NCBI RefSeq assembly: GCF_042665195.1
Contig: NZ_JBHTBW010000002.1
Span: 1 to 58,326 of the forward strand
DNA length: 58,326 bases
DNA from: Laceyella putida
Lineage (GTDB): Bacteria; Bacillota; Bacilli; Thermoactinomycetales; Thermoactinomycetaceae
Direction: 5' to 3'
Part shown: positions 25,635 to 34,169 of the stretch, piece by piece
Position numbering within the stretch: the stretch's first letter is position 1
Layout of the letters: each line of letters starts with the position of its first letter
Position numbers and translations under genes: made by a program
The notes under the pieces: model-generated
What the model was told of the DNA's origin: nothing
Database searches by the model: none
What the model saw: the letters and a program-made list of their open reading frames with translations, nothing else

Positions 25635-27395
25635 TTACCTTATGTCGTGCTGCAACTCCCATTTGAATTGTTGTTTCACCAGTTTTTGATACAACGCATG
25701 ATTCGCCAACAATTCCTGATGAGTCCCCATGCCGGTGAGCTTTCCTTGTTCCAGCACCAGGATTTGGTCCGCGTCCACAACCGTGGACAAGCGGTGGGCA
25801 ATGACCAGCGTGGTCCGCCCTTGCATCAGGTTTGAGAGCGCCTCCTGCACCACTTTTTCCGAGGTGGAATCCAAGGCGGATGTCGCCTCATCAAGCATCA
25901 AAATTTGCGGATCATGCAAGATGGCGCGGGCGATCGCGATGCGTTGCCTTTGCCCGCCGGACAACATGATTCCCCGTTCTCCCACTTCCGTATCAAAACC
26001 GTTTGGCAAGTTTTTGATGAATTCGTCGGCATAAGCGAGCTTGGCCGCTCTCTCCAGCTCTTCCTCCGTTACATCCCGATCCATCGCATAGCAGATGTTC
26101 TCCCGAACCGTTCCGGCAAGCAAAGGGCTTTCCTGTGACACATAGCTGATAGAGCTCCGCCACTCTCTGAGCCCCAGTTGGGACAGCGGGGTGTCTCCCA
26201 AGCGGATTTCCCCGGCCACCGGATGATAAAATTGCTCCAACAAGGAAAAGAGCGTCGTCTTGCCGCTGCCGCTCGGGCCTACAATCGCGGTCACTTTGCC
26301 CGGTTGAACCGTGAAACTGACATCATGGAGCACCGCGTCGTGACCCGGATAGGCAAAGGTCACGTGATCAAAGTGGATTGGTTGGGCGGGAACCACGGCA
26401 GAACTCTTCGCTTCCACATCCTCTTGTTCATGCTCCAAGATCTGGAGCAGCCGTTCTGTCGCTCCCATCGCTTTCTGCACACTGGTAAAAAAACGCGTCA
26501 ACATGGTCAGGGGTATAATGATCTGGAACAGGTACAGGATAAACGCGACCAAATCGCCCGCACTCAACGCACCGGTTGAAACACGGTACCCACCATAGCC
26601 GATGATCACCACCAGCATGAACATCATCACGAACGACATCAGCGGTTGAAGCACGGCAGTCAATTTGGCTTCTTTCAAACTCACTCGCAAGAGATGGTCG
26701 ATTTGCTTTTCCCCATGTTTCTGTTCCACCGCTTCCGCCACATAGGCTTTGACCAAGCGAATCTCTGACACCACCTGGGTGAGCAGGCTGGTGAATTGAG
26801 CGGTCTCCCCTTGCAACCCTTTGGAAATGTTATACATTTTGCGCCCAATGGGCCGCATGACCAGAAAGATGATGGGAACGGAAATCAGCATGACCAATGT
26901 CATCGACCAATCCAAATACAAGAGGATGGCAAGGGAGCCAAATAACGAGACAATCCCCGTGAAAATCGAAACCAATTGCTGGCTGATCAAGTCTTTGATG
27001 ATAGCCGTATCGTTATTGATGCGACTGATCGTCTCCCCCGACCGATTTCGGTCAAAATAAGAGATCGGCAAGTTCAAGGTTTTATGCCACAATCGTTTTC
27101 GCAACTTGGCCACAACCATTTCCCCAAGATAGGCCAAGTAGTAAGTGGAGAACCCCGACACGGCCGATTGCACGACAAACGCCACCAGCAAGGTCAACAC
27201 AGTCTGAAGATCAAGCGTTTTGACCGTCATCACATCGACGATATCTTTGGTCAACCACGGCACAACCAAGCCCGCCACGGTTGACACCAAACTCAATCCC
27301 AGCACGAGGCCGATCAAGAATTTGGGCAATGACTTCACATCGATCAGTTCAATAAATCGTTTGATATTTACTTCCAACTTAGGATTCCTCTCCAT
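25635..27395 (-). CDS. BmrA-type multidrug ABC exporter (half-transporter)
   Basis: A 586-residue half-transporter with six membrane helices and a C-terminal ATPase. Walker A GPSGSGKTTL, signature LSGGQRQRIAIA, Walker B ILMLDEATSALD, H-loop IAHRLST. Length and order fit Bacillus BmrA (about 590 residues), a homodimeric drug exporter. The start at 27395 has GGAGGG eight bases upstream. It lies directly downstream of the two-component pair (28496-29170 and the broken kinase), which probably controlled it. Confidence 0.9.
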   Translation of the reverse strand: MERNPKLEVNIKRFIELIDVKSLPKFLIGLVLGLSLVSTVAGLVVPWLTKDIVDVMTVKTLDLQTVLTLLVAFVVQSAVSGFSTYYLAYLGEMVVAKLRKRLWHKTLNLPISYFDRNRSGETISRINNDTAIIKDLISQQLVSIFTGIVSLFGSLAILLYLDWSMTLVMLISVPIIFLVMRPIGRKMYNISKGLQGETAQFTSLLTQVVSEIRLVKAYVAEAVEQKHGEKQIDHLLRVSLKEAKLTAVLQPLMSFVMMFMLVVIIGYGGYRVSTGALSAGDLVAFILYLFQIIIPLTMLTRFFTSVQKAMGATERLLQILEHEQEDVEAKSSAVVPAQPIHFDHVTFAYPGHDAVLHDVSFTVQPGKVTAIVGPSGSGKTTLFSLLEQFYHPVAGEIRLGDTPLSQLGLREWRSSISYVSQESPLLAGTVRENICYAMDRDVTEEELERAAKLAYADEFIKNLPNGFDTEVGERGIMLSGGQRQRIAIARAILHDPQILMLDEATSALDSTSEKVVQEALSNLMQGRTTLVIAHRLSTVVDADQILVLEQGKLTGMGTHQELLANHALYQKLVKQQFKWELQHDIR

Positions 27396-27450
27396 TGATG
27401 TCCCTCCACATTTTATGTCTTTTTCCTCTCTCTTTTTGAACAAGTCGGCA

Positions 27451-28499
27451 TCACATGCGCGGTTTGAGCGGCAGGTGGATGGTCATCTCGGTACCTTCGC
27501 CCAACTTGCTTTTCACCTTGATCGAGCCATGGTGCCGCTCGATGATTTTTTTGACGATGGCCAGCCCCAGCCCACTCCCGCCGATTGAACGGTTTCTGGA
27601 TTTGTCCGCTTTATAGAACCTCTCAAAGATATCGCTTGATCCTCTTCAGCTATCCCAATGCCCGTGTCGGACAGGATCGCTTCGGCCCGTTCCCCCTTCT
27701 TCCGCAATTCAACCCCGATCACACCGCCATCCGGCGTGAACTTAATGCTATTGCTAATCAGGTTGACCCACAATTGCCCCATCATATCTTCATCGGCGAA
27801 CACGGTTACTTCTTCGAGAGCGAGATCCATTTCGATCGATTTCTTTACCCACTGGGGTTCCAAAGACAAGATAACTTTTTGCAATTGCTTGTCCAAACGG
27901 TACGGTTTCGGCTCAAACGGATGAACATCGGACTCCAGCGAGGACAGTTTCAACAGGTTCTCACTCAATTTGGACAAGCGGACGCTTTCCTGTTCAATAA
28001 TGCGAAGATAATGCTTGCGCGCCTCCGCGCTTAACTCATCCTTCTGCAACGCATTGGCGAACCCCCGGATCGAAGTGAGCGGCGATTGGATCTCGTGCGA
28101 GACGTTGGACACAAATTCCTGCCGCATCTGTTCCATCCTGTTCAGTTCCTCGGCCATATGGTTGATGCTTTCAAACACTTCGCCAAACGGACTGTCATTG
28201 TCCTGGATAAGATTGGCGTTCAACCGCACCTTGAAATTGCCTTTGGCGATTTGCCTAAAGGCATCCATCATCACATGAAACAATTCAAAGCGCTTGGGCG
28301 CCGAGAATCTGGCAAACAGATAGCCCACCAAACTGACGAGGAGCAAGCCCACCAGACCGGTAACGAAATAACGGATGAAATCACCCGGTTGATCCGCTTT
28401 CACATCAAAGAAGAAGGAAGTGATCAGATATGCGGTCGACCAGCAGAACATGGCATAAGCCCAAAACTTGGTCATATGGAGAAAGATTTTCCACTTCAT
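27451..28499 (-). pseudogene. Sensor histidine kinase with frameshift in the ATPase domain
   Basis: Two N-terminal membrane helices, HAMP-like linker, H-box SNVSHEIQSPLTSIRGF, N-box NLISNSIKFTP and the G1 box DTGIGIAEEDQ read normally. At about 27630 the frame is lost: the next codons give nonsense, while shifting by one base restores DIFERFYKADKSRNRS, GGSGLGLAIVKK and a natural end IHLPLKPRM (stop 27451-27453). One missing base explains it. As it stands the protein lacks the G2 box and should not phosphorylate. It overlaps the response regulator by four bases (ATGA). Confidence 0.85.
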
Positions 28500-29170
28500 G
28501 CCCGCACCTCCAGACGGTAGCCCAGCCCCCAAACCGTGCGGATTTTGAAGGAATATTGGTCTTCGGGAAAACGCTCGCGCAACCGTTTGATATGGACATC
28601 CACCGTCCGTTCATCACCCGCGTAATCGTAACCCCATATCTCCTCGATCAGTTGGTCCCGGGAGAAGGTTTTGCCCGGATAGCTCGCCAGCTTAAACAGG
28701 AGTTCAAACTCTTTTAACGGCAACGTCAACCTGCGGCCATCGACAAACACTTCATACGCGTTCCGGTCAAGCAACACCTCCCCAACCCGTACCGTTTGAG
28801 ACACGGCGATGCGGTATCGCCGGAGCAGCGCCTTGACCCTTGCCACCAACTCCGGCGGCTCAAAGGGCTTCACCAAATAATCGTCAGTGCCGAGCTCAAA
28901 CCCTTGCACCTTATCAATCGTTTCCCCTTTGGCCGTCAACATGAGCAAAGGGAAATCATAATAAGTCCTCAGTTCGCGGCACAGCGCCCAGCCATCCATG
29001 CGGGGCATCATTACGTCCAAAATCGCCATGTCCGCCTTCACCGTTTCCAAAAGCGCCAAAGCTTCTTGGCCGTCCGCCGCTTCAATCACTTCCAAGCCTT
29101 CGTTTTCCAGTAACAGCTTGACCAGCTCGCGGATGTGCGCATCATCATCCACAATCAAAACTGTCGCCAT
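28496..29170 (-). CDS. OmpR-family response regulator (HssR-like)
   Basis: A 224-residue regulator with receiver (VDDD; acceptor Asp in ILDVMMPRMDG; Lys in VKPFEPPEL) and winged helix ending TVWGLGYRLEV. The DNA-binding part has EEIWGYDYAGDERTVDVHIKR, close to HssR-type regulators. Those respond to heme or detergents and drive exporters. The linked BmrA-type transporter would fit such a role (inference). Its partner kinase carries a frameshift, so signalling may be lost or taken over by another kinase. Confidence 0.88.
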   Translation of the reverse strand: MATVLIVDDDAHIRELVKLLLENEGLEVIEAADGQEALALLETVKADMAILDVMMPRMDGWALCRELRTYYDFPLLMLTAKGETIDKVQGFELGTDDYLVKPFEPPELVARVKALLRRYRIAVSQTVRVGEVLLDRNAYEVFVDGRRLTLPLKEFELLFKLASYPGKTFSRDQLIEEIWGYDYAGDERTVDVHIKRLRERFPEDQYSFKIRTVWGLGYRLEVRA

Positions 29171-29283
29171 GTGTCCATCACCGTCGCTTGTCTGTAAATT
29201 ATTACCCTCACTATACGCTAAAATTATGAACTATATTTTAAATGAACTCACGAAGGGAGATTCCCTAGCAAAGTCATAAAAAA

Positions 29284-29307
29284 GCCAACCGCGTCTCAGC
29301 AGTTGGC
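29284..29307 (-). terminator. Terminator of the thioesterase gene
   Basis: GCCAAC / GTTGGC stem followed on the minus strand by TTTTTT. The gap 29171-29401 holds only this and A/T-rich sequence. Confidence 0.8.
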
Positions 29308-29401
29308 CATGTTCCGGGATGACTCCATTATTCGTACTCAGGGGATGTCCCTGAGCCCGACCACATCACATATTCTCTTATACAAAATGATAGCATCTTT
29401 G

Positions 29402-29920
29402 TTAATCCCAAGGCTGCTTTACTGTAAGATAGTCAGCCAATTTTTTGCTTTCTTCCCTTCTGATCCTACGCGCTTCGGCTCTTTGCGGCGCCGTTTCATG
29501 CAATTTGAATTCTTCTTCCGTTTCCGGAACGACTGCGGGTACTGGAACGGGTTTTTTATTATCGTCAAGGGCAACGAATGTCAGAAAGGAAGTAGCCGCT
29601 ATCTTTCTTTCTCCGCTCAACAAATCTTCTTTAATCACCTTCACAAACACTTCCATTGATGTTTTTCCTGTCCAAGTTACAAAGGATTCCAAGCAAACAG
29701 AATCCGATGGTCTTATCGGATGCAAAAAATCAACAGAATCTGTTGAAGCAGTAACAACTGACCGGCGGCAATGTTTTGTCGCCGCGATCGAAGCGATATC
29801 GTCAATATAAGCCATTAATTTTCCACCGAACAACGTATTATGATTATTAACATCGGGAGGAAAAACTCTTGACGTTTTATAGCATCTTGATTCTCGAACC
29901 CATCGTTTTTCCATTTGCAT
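29402..29920 (-). CDS. Acyl-CoA thioesterase (YkhA-like hotdog protein)
   Basis: A 172-residue single-hotdog thioesterase. The conserved segment NNHNTLFGGKLMAYIDDIASIAA carries the active-site Asn/Asp region. The helix AATKHCRRSVVTAS and strand DSVDFLHPIRPSD are typical of the YkhA/YciA-like acyl-CoA hydrolases. It would hydrolyse medium to long acyl-CoAs in the cytosol. Two ATGs (29920, 29914) are possible and AAAGGTT suits both. A terminator follows. Confidence 0.85.
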   Translation of the reverse strand: MQMEKRWVRESRCYKTSRVFPPDVNNHNTLFGGKLMAYIDDIASIAATKHCRRSVVTASTDSVDFLHPIRPSDSVCLESFVTWTGKTSMEVFVKVIKEDLLSGERKIAATSFLTFVALDDNKKPVPVPAVVPETEEEFKLHETAPQRAEARRIRREESKKLADYLTVKQPWD

Positions 29921-29991
29921 TTAACCTTTCATTTAAGTTTCCAATAAAAGCGGATCGATCCATCTCATTATACCATTTTGACACCAAAAAC

Positions 29992-30031
29992 AACCCACCT
30001 CCCCAAGCTCATTTGCTTGAAAAGGTGGGTT
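29992..30031 (-). terminator. Terminator downstream of KimA
   Basis: AACCCACCT / AGGTGGGTT outer stem with an inner CAAGC/GCTTG stem, followed by GTTTTTGG on the minus strand. One of several hairpins sharing CCCACCTCCCCAA. Confidence 0.75.
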
Positions 30032-30056
30032 TCCTTGGCGCTCCGGCCTCCATGGC

Positions 30057-31886
30057 TTATTTTTTCAATTGATAAGGGACGATGGTGACAATGATGTTTT
30101 TCATTCTCAGCAGATAAGCCAAGATGAGAAAACCGGATTGGTTATGAAGGAAGCTGTGCCACCACTTCTTTGTGATAAATTGGGGCATGATAACCGTGAT
30201 CCTCGCGCCCGACTGATCCGCTTTCGCTTTGACCGTATCAATGAATTCGCTCAATGGTCCCAGTACGCTCCGATAGAGGGAAAGCAATGTCACCAGTCTC
30301 ACTCCGGTCTGCCACTCTTCCCACTCTTTTTCCATGCGATCGATCGATTCCGGGCTCGAACCCACATACACCGCGACCACATGATCGGATATGGATTTGG
30401 CGTAGAGTAGCGACTGCCTGACCACTGTGGTGATGCCGGCGACCGGCACGATCACCATATTGTCAACGCTTTTCATATCCATGATTTTAAGCGACGGATC
30501 CACCCTCAACTGATCACCCACCGCCGCATAGTGTTGGTGGATTTTTTGGAAGATGAATACGCATAACGGGATGAAGAGAAGCGTCATCCACACTTGTTGA
30601 AACTTGGTGATATAAAAGATGGCCAAAATCAGGTAACAGATTAACGCGCCGGCGAGGTTCACCAATAATTTGCCACCCCAACCTTCCGGTTTGGTGCGCA
30701 ACCATTTGACGATCATGCCGGTTTGCGACAATGAAAAGGGAATAAACACCCCGACCGCATACAACGGGATCAGGTTTTCCGTGTTCCCGTTAAACGCGAT
30801 GATCAAGATGATGGAAGCCAAGCCCAGCGTGATAATCCCATTGGAATACCCCAAGCGATCCCCTCTCACCGTAAAGGCCCTTGGCATATATTTATCTTTC
30901 GCCAGGTTAAACGCCAGCAAAGGGAACGCGGAAAAGCCGGTATTGGCCGCCAGCACCAAAATCAGCGCGGTGGTTCCCTGTAGGAAATAGTAAAACACGT
31001 TACGGCCAAAGATGGCCGAGCCCAGCTTCGACAACACCGTTTCCGTTTCCGCGGGCGCGGTCCCATACCAGTAAGCCAAAAAGACGATGCCCGAAAAGAG
31101 TGCGCCCAAAATGATCCCCATGATCACCAAGGTGAAGGCGGCGTTTTTGGGAGCCGGATCTTTAAAGTTGGGAATCGCATTGGAGATCGCTTCAACCCCC
31201 GTCAAGGCGGAGCAACCGGAGGAAAAAGCTTTCAAGATGAGAAACAAACTAATTCCCATCACCGGGGTACCGATCGCCGGATGGGCATTGGCCGGCGCTT
31301 GTCCCGTCACCACCTGATACAGACCCACCACAATCAAGATCGCAAGGGCCAACACAAACAAGTAAACGGGATACGCCAAGATGGAAGCCGATTCGGTCAA
31401 TCCCCTTAAATTTAAGAGCGTAATGACCGCGACAAGGCCGACGCCAATCGCCACCGTATGCGGATGCAGCACGGGAAAGGCGGAAGTGATGGCATCGGTG
31501 CCCGCAGACACACTTACCGCCACGGTTAAAATATAATCGATCAATAGCGATCCGCCGGCAACCAATCCAAAGTTTTTCCCCAGATTTTCTTTGGCCACCA
31601 TATAGGCGCCACCGCCATGAGGGTACGCGAAAATGATTTGGCGGTACGACAAAATCAAGGCCACCAACAAAACAAGCACCCCAACCGCGATGGGCAACGA
31701 GTACCAGAAAGCCAGAACGCCGACCGTGGCCAACACGATCAAAATCTGTTCGGGACCATAGGCGACCGATGACAAGGCATCTGAAGAGAGAATGGCCAAG
31801 GCCTTCAAATTGTTCAATTTTTGACTATGTAGCTCATTGGACCGGAGCGGTCTTCCGATCACGATTCGTTTGATTCGATTAAACAT
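30057..31886 (-). CDS. kimA: Potassium importer KimA
   Basis: A 609-residue APC-superfamily transporter with about 12 membrane helices and a cytosolic C-terminal USP-like domain (about residues 460-609). The start FNRIKRIVIGRPLRS and the LSSDALSSVAYGPEQILIVL helix are those of the KimA (YdaO) group, high-affinity K+/H+ symporters inhibited by c-di-AMP. GGAGGAATC precedes the ATG at 31886. The c-di-AMP riboswitch upstream is the classical arrangement of this gene in Bacillus subtilis. Confidence 0.93.
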   Translation of the reverse strand: MFNRIKRIVIGRPLRSNELHSQKLNNLKALAILSSDALSSVAYGPEQILIVLATVGVLAFWYSLPIAVGVLVLLVALILSYRQIIFAYPHGGGAYMVAKENLGKNFGLVAGGSLLIDYILTVAVSVSAGTDAITSAFPVLHPHTVAIGVGLVAVITLLNLRGLTESASILAYPVYLFVLALAILIVVGLYQVVTGQAPANAHPAIGTPVMGISLFLILKAFSSGCSALTGVEAISNAIPNFKDPAPKNAAFTLVIMGIILGALFSGIVFLAYWYGTAPAETETVLSKLGSAIFGRNVFYYFLQGTTALILVLAANTGFSAFPLLAFNLAKDKYMPRAFTVRGDRLGYSNGIITLGLASIILIIAFNGNTENLIPLYAVGVFIPFSLSQTGMIVKWLRTKPEGWGGKLLVNLAGALICYLILAIFYITKFQQVWMTLLFIPLCVFIFQKIHQHYAAVGDQLRVDPSLKIMDMKSVDNMVIVPVAGITTVVRQSLLYAKSISDHVVAVYVGSSPESIDRMEKEWEEWQTGVRLVTLLSLYRSVLGPLSEFIDTVKAKADQSGARITVIMPQFITKKWWHSFLHNQSGFLILAYLLRMKNIIVTIVPYQLKK

Positions 31887-31993
31887 ATGATTCCTCCAAC
31901 AAAATGATGCGTCCAATTACCAACACACTAGAGACTTCAAACCTTCATTTACCAAGTAACCGATGCTTTGCTTTGGCTTTCCCTTTACAAAAG

Positions 31994-32195
31994 AAAAAAC
32001 CACAAAAAAGAGAAACTCCTTCCGTGGTCAAGGCAGGCGACGTTCCCCCTCTCAACACGCTTACGAGGTTAGCTGACGGATTCGGGTTGTGAGAGTAACC
32101 CTACTCAAGCGATGCCTGAGATTCACCCCAGAAGCAAGACTTTTCCCACTTCCTTTGGTTCCCCCGCTCTCTGTAGATTCAGCGATGATGGCGAA
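31994..32195 (-). ncRNA. c-di-AMP (ydaO-yuaA) riboswitch with terminator, upstream of kimA
   Basis: Minus-strand blocks TCGCTGAATCTACAGAG, GGGGGAACC, GGGGTGAATC, and CCGTCAGCTAACCTCG match the ydaO motif. The terminator stem ACCAC..GTGGT (31999-32028) is followed by TTTTTTC. The 137 bases between this RNA and the CdaS stop contain no gene. Confidence 0.93.
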
Positions 32196-32332
32196 TATGG
32201 AATTAATCGTATATTACTGCGATTTCCGGTGGTTGTAAAGAGACAAGCATAAGGAAAGTCAACCTTTTTACACGCTTTTTTCCTGTTGGCCCGCTTGTGC
32301 TGGTATGAATATGGCATAAGGTTGGATTGGAT

Positions 32333-32950
32333 TTATGTGGGCGTGCCGATCACATAAAGCTTTCCATTCAAGGCAAACGAGGCGCGGCCCGTTTCTTCCG
32401 ACACGACTATCACAATGGCGTCGCACTTCTCGCTTAGCCCCAGAGCCGCCCGATGCCGGGTTCCCAATTTTTGATCATCTTCAACCTCTTTATTCGATAA
32501 GGGCAAAACATGGGCGGCGGAAATGATTTTATCATCTTTGATCAACACCGCCCCATCGTGCAACGGGCTGCCGGGATAAAAAATGGATTCCAACAATGAG
32601 CTGGAAAACTCGGCTTGAATCAACGTGCCATGGGCAAGCCATGCGACCAACGGATCTTTCCGCTGCACAACAATCAACACCCCATGTTTCCGTTGCGACA
32701 GGTGGGCGATGCTGGACAAGAGGCCCAGGTATTTAGTGGTGAAAGGCGACAAGTAACACTGCAAATAAAAGGACGAGGCCAAGGCTTCGCTTAGGACGAT
32801 TTGATTTCTTAAGCTCCTTAACTCGCCCAACAAACAGTTATGCTCATCATCGACCAGCTTCAAAAAGCGGTCGATCTCATCCGAGATGGCTAACAGATTC
32901 TGTCTCAGTTGTGCTTTTAACGTTGAAAAATCACAATCTTTCGCTCTCAT
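32333..32950 (-). CDS. cdaS: Diadenylate cyclase, CdaS type
   Basis: A 205-residue DisA_N-domain enzyme making c-di-AMP from two ATP. The catalytic DGA (132-134) in SPLHDGAVLI and the RHR motif (166-168) in GTRHRAALG are intact. An N-terminal helical region of about 65 residues, without membrane segments or DisA helix-hairpin-helix, matches the sporulation-specific CdaS of Bacillus (207 residues), where these helices are autoinhibitory. GAGGTG precedes ATG 32950, and the longer frame to 33103 lacks a ribosome binding site. It lies 446 bases upstream of kimA on the same strand. Confidence 0.92.
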   Translation of the reverse strand: MRAKDCDFSTLKAQLRQNLLAISDEIDRFLKLVDDEHNCLLGELRSLRNQIVLSEALASSFYLQCYLSPFTTKYLGLLSSIAHLSQRKHGVLIVVQRKDPLVAWLAHGTLIQAEFSSSLLESIFYPGSPLHDGAVLIKDDKIISAAHVLPLSNKEVEDDQKLGTRHRAALGLSEKCDAIVIVVSEETGRASFALNGKLYVIGTPT

Positions 32951-33089
32951 AACCACACCTCGACCCCTATTGGAACAAGATCCTTCGTTCATCAACCATC
33001 GTTCCCACTCTTCTCCCCCCTTATCCATGAGCAACAAACAGAACGGCCCCACCCCAAAGCTGACAGGTGGAGCCGTTGGCCATCGCCGT

Positions 33090-33521
33090 CTATTCTCCCG
33101 CAAGATCCTTGACCATCAACACATGGGGGATTCCATCCTCCATGAACACAGGAGAAGCGGTGGCATAACCCAATTTTTGATAAAAGCCTTCCGCATGCGT
33201 TTGCGCGTGCAATTTCGCTTGGGATACGCCTTCTGCCTGGGCGATCTCTTCCAGGCTGCGAATGATCACCTTGCCCAAACCGTGTTTGCGGTGAGAAGGC
33301 AAAATGCAGATCCGCTCCAGTTTGGCCACTCCATTCACGATGCGCAATCTTCCTGTGCCAACCGGCTGGTTATCGGCGTAAACAAGAATATGTTCCGCTT
33401 GCTCTTCATGCTCATCAATTTCATCTTCCAATGGGACTCCCTGCTCCTCAACAAACACCGTTTTCCTGATTTGAAAAGCGGCATCCAGCTCATGTTTTTC
33501 CGTAACCCGTTTTGCTTCCAC
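33090..33521 (-). CDS. GNAT acetyltransferase, YjcF-like
   Basis: A 143-residue GNAT protein. The pattern AFQIRKTVFVEEQGVP, the acetyl-CoA loop ICILPSHRKHGLGKVIIRSL and the ending FYQKLGYATASPVFMEDGIPH closely follow Bacillus YjcF. GTG 33521 is chosen, with GAAAGGGA ten bases upstream. An earlier TTG at 33557 has no ribosome binding site. The substrate is unknown. It may be cotranscribed with cdaS 139 bases downstream. Confidence 0.8.
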   Translation of the reverse strand: MEAKRVTEKHELDAAFQIRKTVFVEEQGVPLEDEIDEHEEQAEHILVYADNQPVGTGRLRIVNGVAKLERICILPSHRKHGLGKVIIRSLEEIAQAEGVSQAKLHAQTHAEGFYQKLGYATASPVFMEDGIPHVLMVKDLAGE

Positions 33522-33709
33522 GATTTCGTCATCCCTTTCCGCAAGTGTCACCGTCAAACTTGATCAAGTGATGGAATTGCCTCACCAGTATAAACAAAAT
33601 AGCAATACAATCATTTTACAGCAATCAACAACCGAAAGGGGCCATCATCTTGTCAACAATCCTGCGCGAAATATCAAATGAAAAACGTCGTTCGCCACGT
33701 GCCAAATTG

Positions 33710-33748
33710 CGTGAGAGGGCGGGTTTCTCATTCCCTCTCACGTTTTTT
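33710..33748 (+). terminator. Plus-strand terminator without a clear gene
   Basis: CGTGAGAGGG / CCCTCTCACG stem then TTTTTT. The only plus-strand candidate upstream is a short TTG frame at 33650 with AAAGGGG before it, which runs through the hairpin, so the transcript it ends is uncertain. A small RNA is possible. Confidence 0.6.
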
Positions 33749-33752
33749 ATGC

Positions 33753-33779
33753 AAAAAAAGCCGCCCACGATGAGGCGGC
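33753..33779 (-). terminator. Terminator of the GH1 relic
   Basis: GCCGCC / GGGCGGC stem followed by TTTTTTT on the minus strand, 24 bases after the relic's stop. Confidence 0.75.
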
Positions 33780-33802
33780 ATGCGATACGGCATGTCTATT
33801 CT

Positions 33803-34109
33803 TCATTCAAAACCATTCTGGATGGAGACCTCTTTAAACCAATACGCGCTCTTTTTCGGTGTTCTCTTGAGGGTTTTCAGATCAATGGAAATCAATCCAT
33901 AACGATTTTTGTAAGCGTTGGTCCAAGACCAGTTATCCATGAACGTCCTGGTATCCTTTGGCGTTGCATCCTTCCCCAATCGCCCGATGAAGCCATTTCA
34001 AATGGTTCTTGATGAATTCAATCCGGTAATCGTCATGGATGAATCCATCTTGAATGAACCGTTCTTCCCCTTCGACCCCCATTCCGTTTTCAGACACAAA
34101 CTCACCCAT
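33803..34109 (-). pseudogene. C-terminal relic of a GH1 beta-glucosidase / 6-phospho-beta-glucosidase
   Basis: The frame from 34109 reads FVSENGMGVEGEERFI, the catalytic-nucleophile region (Glu of SENG), then DDYRIEFIKNHLKWLHRAI. After GYQDV the frame shifts by one base and continues as MDNWSWTNAYKNRYGLISID and then KTLKRTPKKSAYWFKEV to stop 33803-33805. The N-terminal two thirds, with the acid/base Glu, are missing. The break coincides with the 60-bp inverted-repeat element. Confidence 0.85.
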
Positions 34110-34169
34110 TAGGGCGTGTCTGATAACTATGTCGGCGGTCAACTTGATTTATTTTCCAGACACGCCCTA
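34110..34169. repeat. 60-bp MITE-like element with 13-bp perfect terminal inverted repeats
   Basis: TAGGGCGTGTCTG (34110-34122) and CAGACACGCCCTA (34157-34169) bracket 34 bases of unique sequence. It sits exactly at the edge of the truncated GH1 relic, and its last three bases supply the TAG stop of the acyl-CoA ligase gene. Similar ends occur near 50-63, 1267-1280 and 44226-44239. Confidence 0.6.

Noticed and set aside
33650..34012. Plus-strand frame of 120 codons starting TTG with AAAGGGG upstream
   Set aside because: It runs through a strong terminator and antisense to the GH1 relic, whose coding signal is clear on the other strand.
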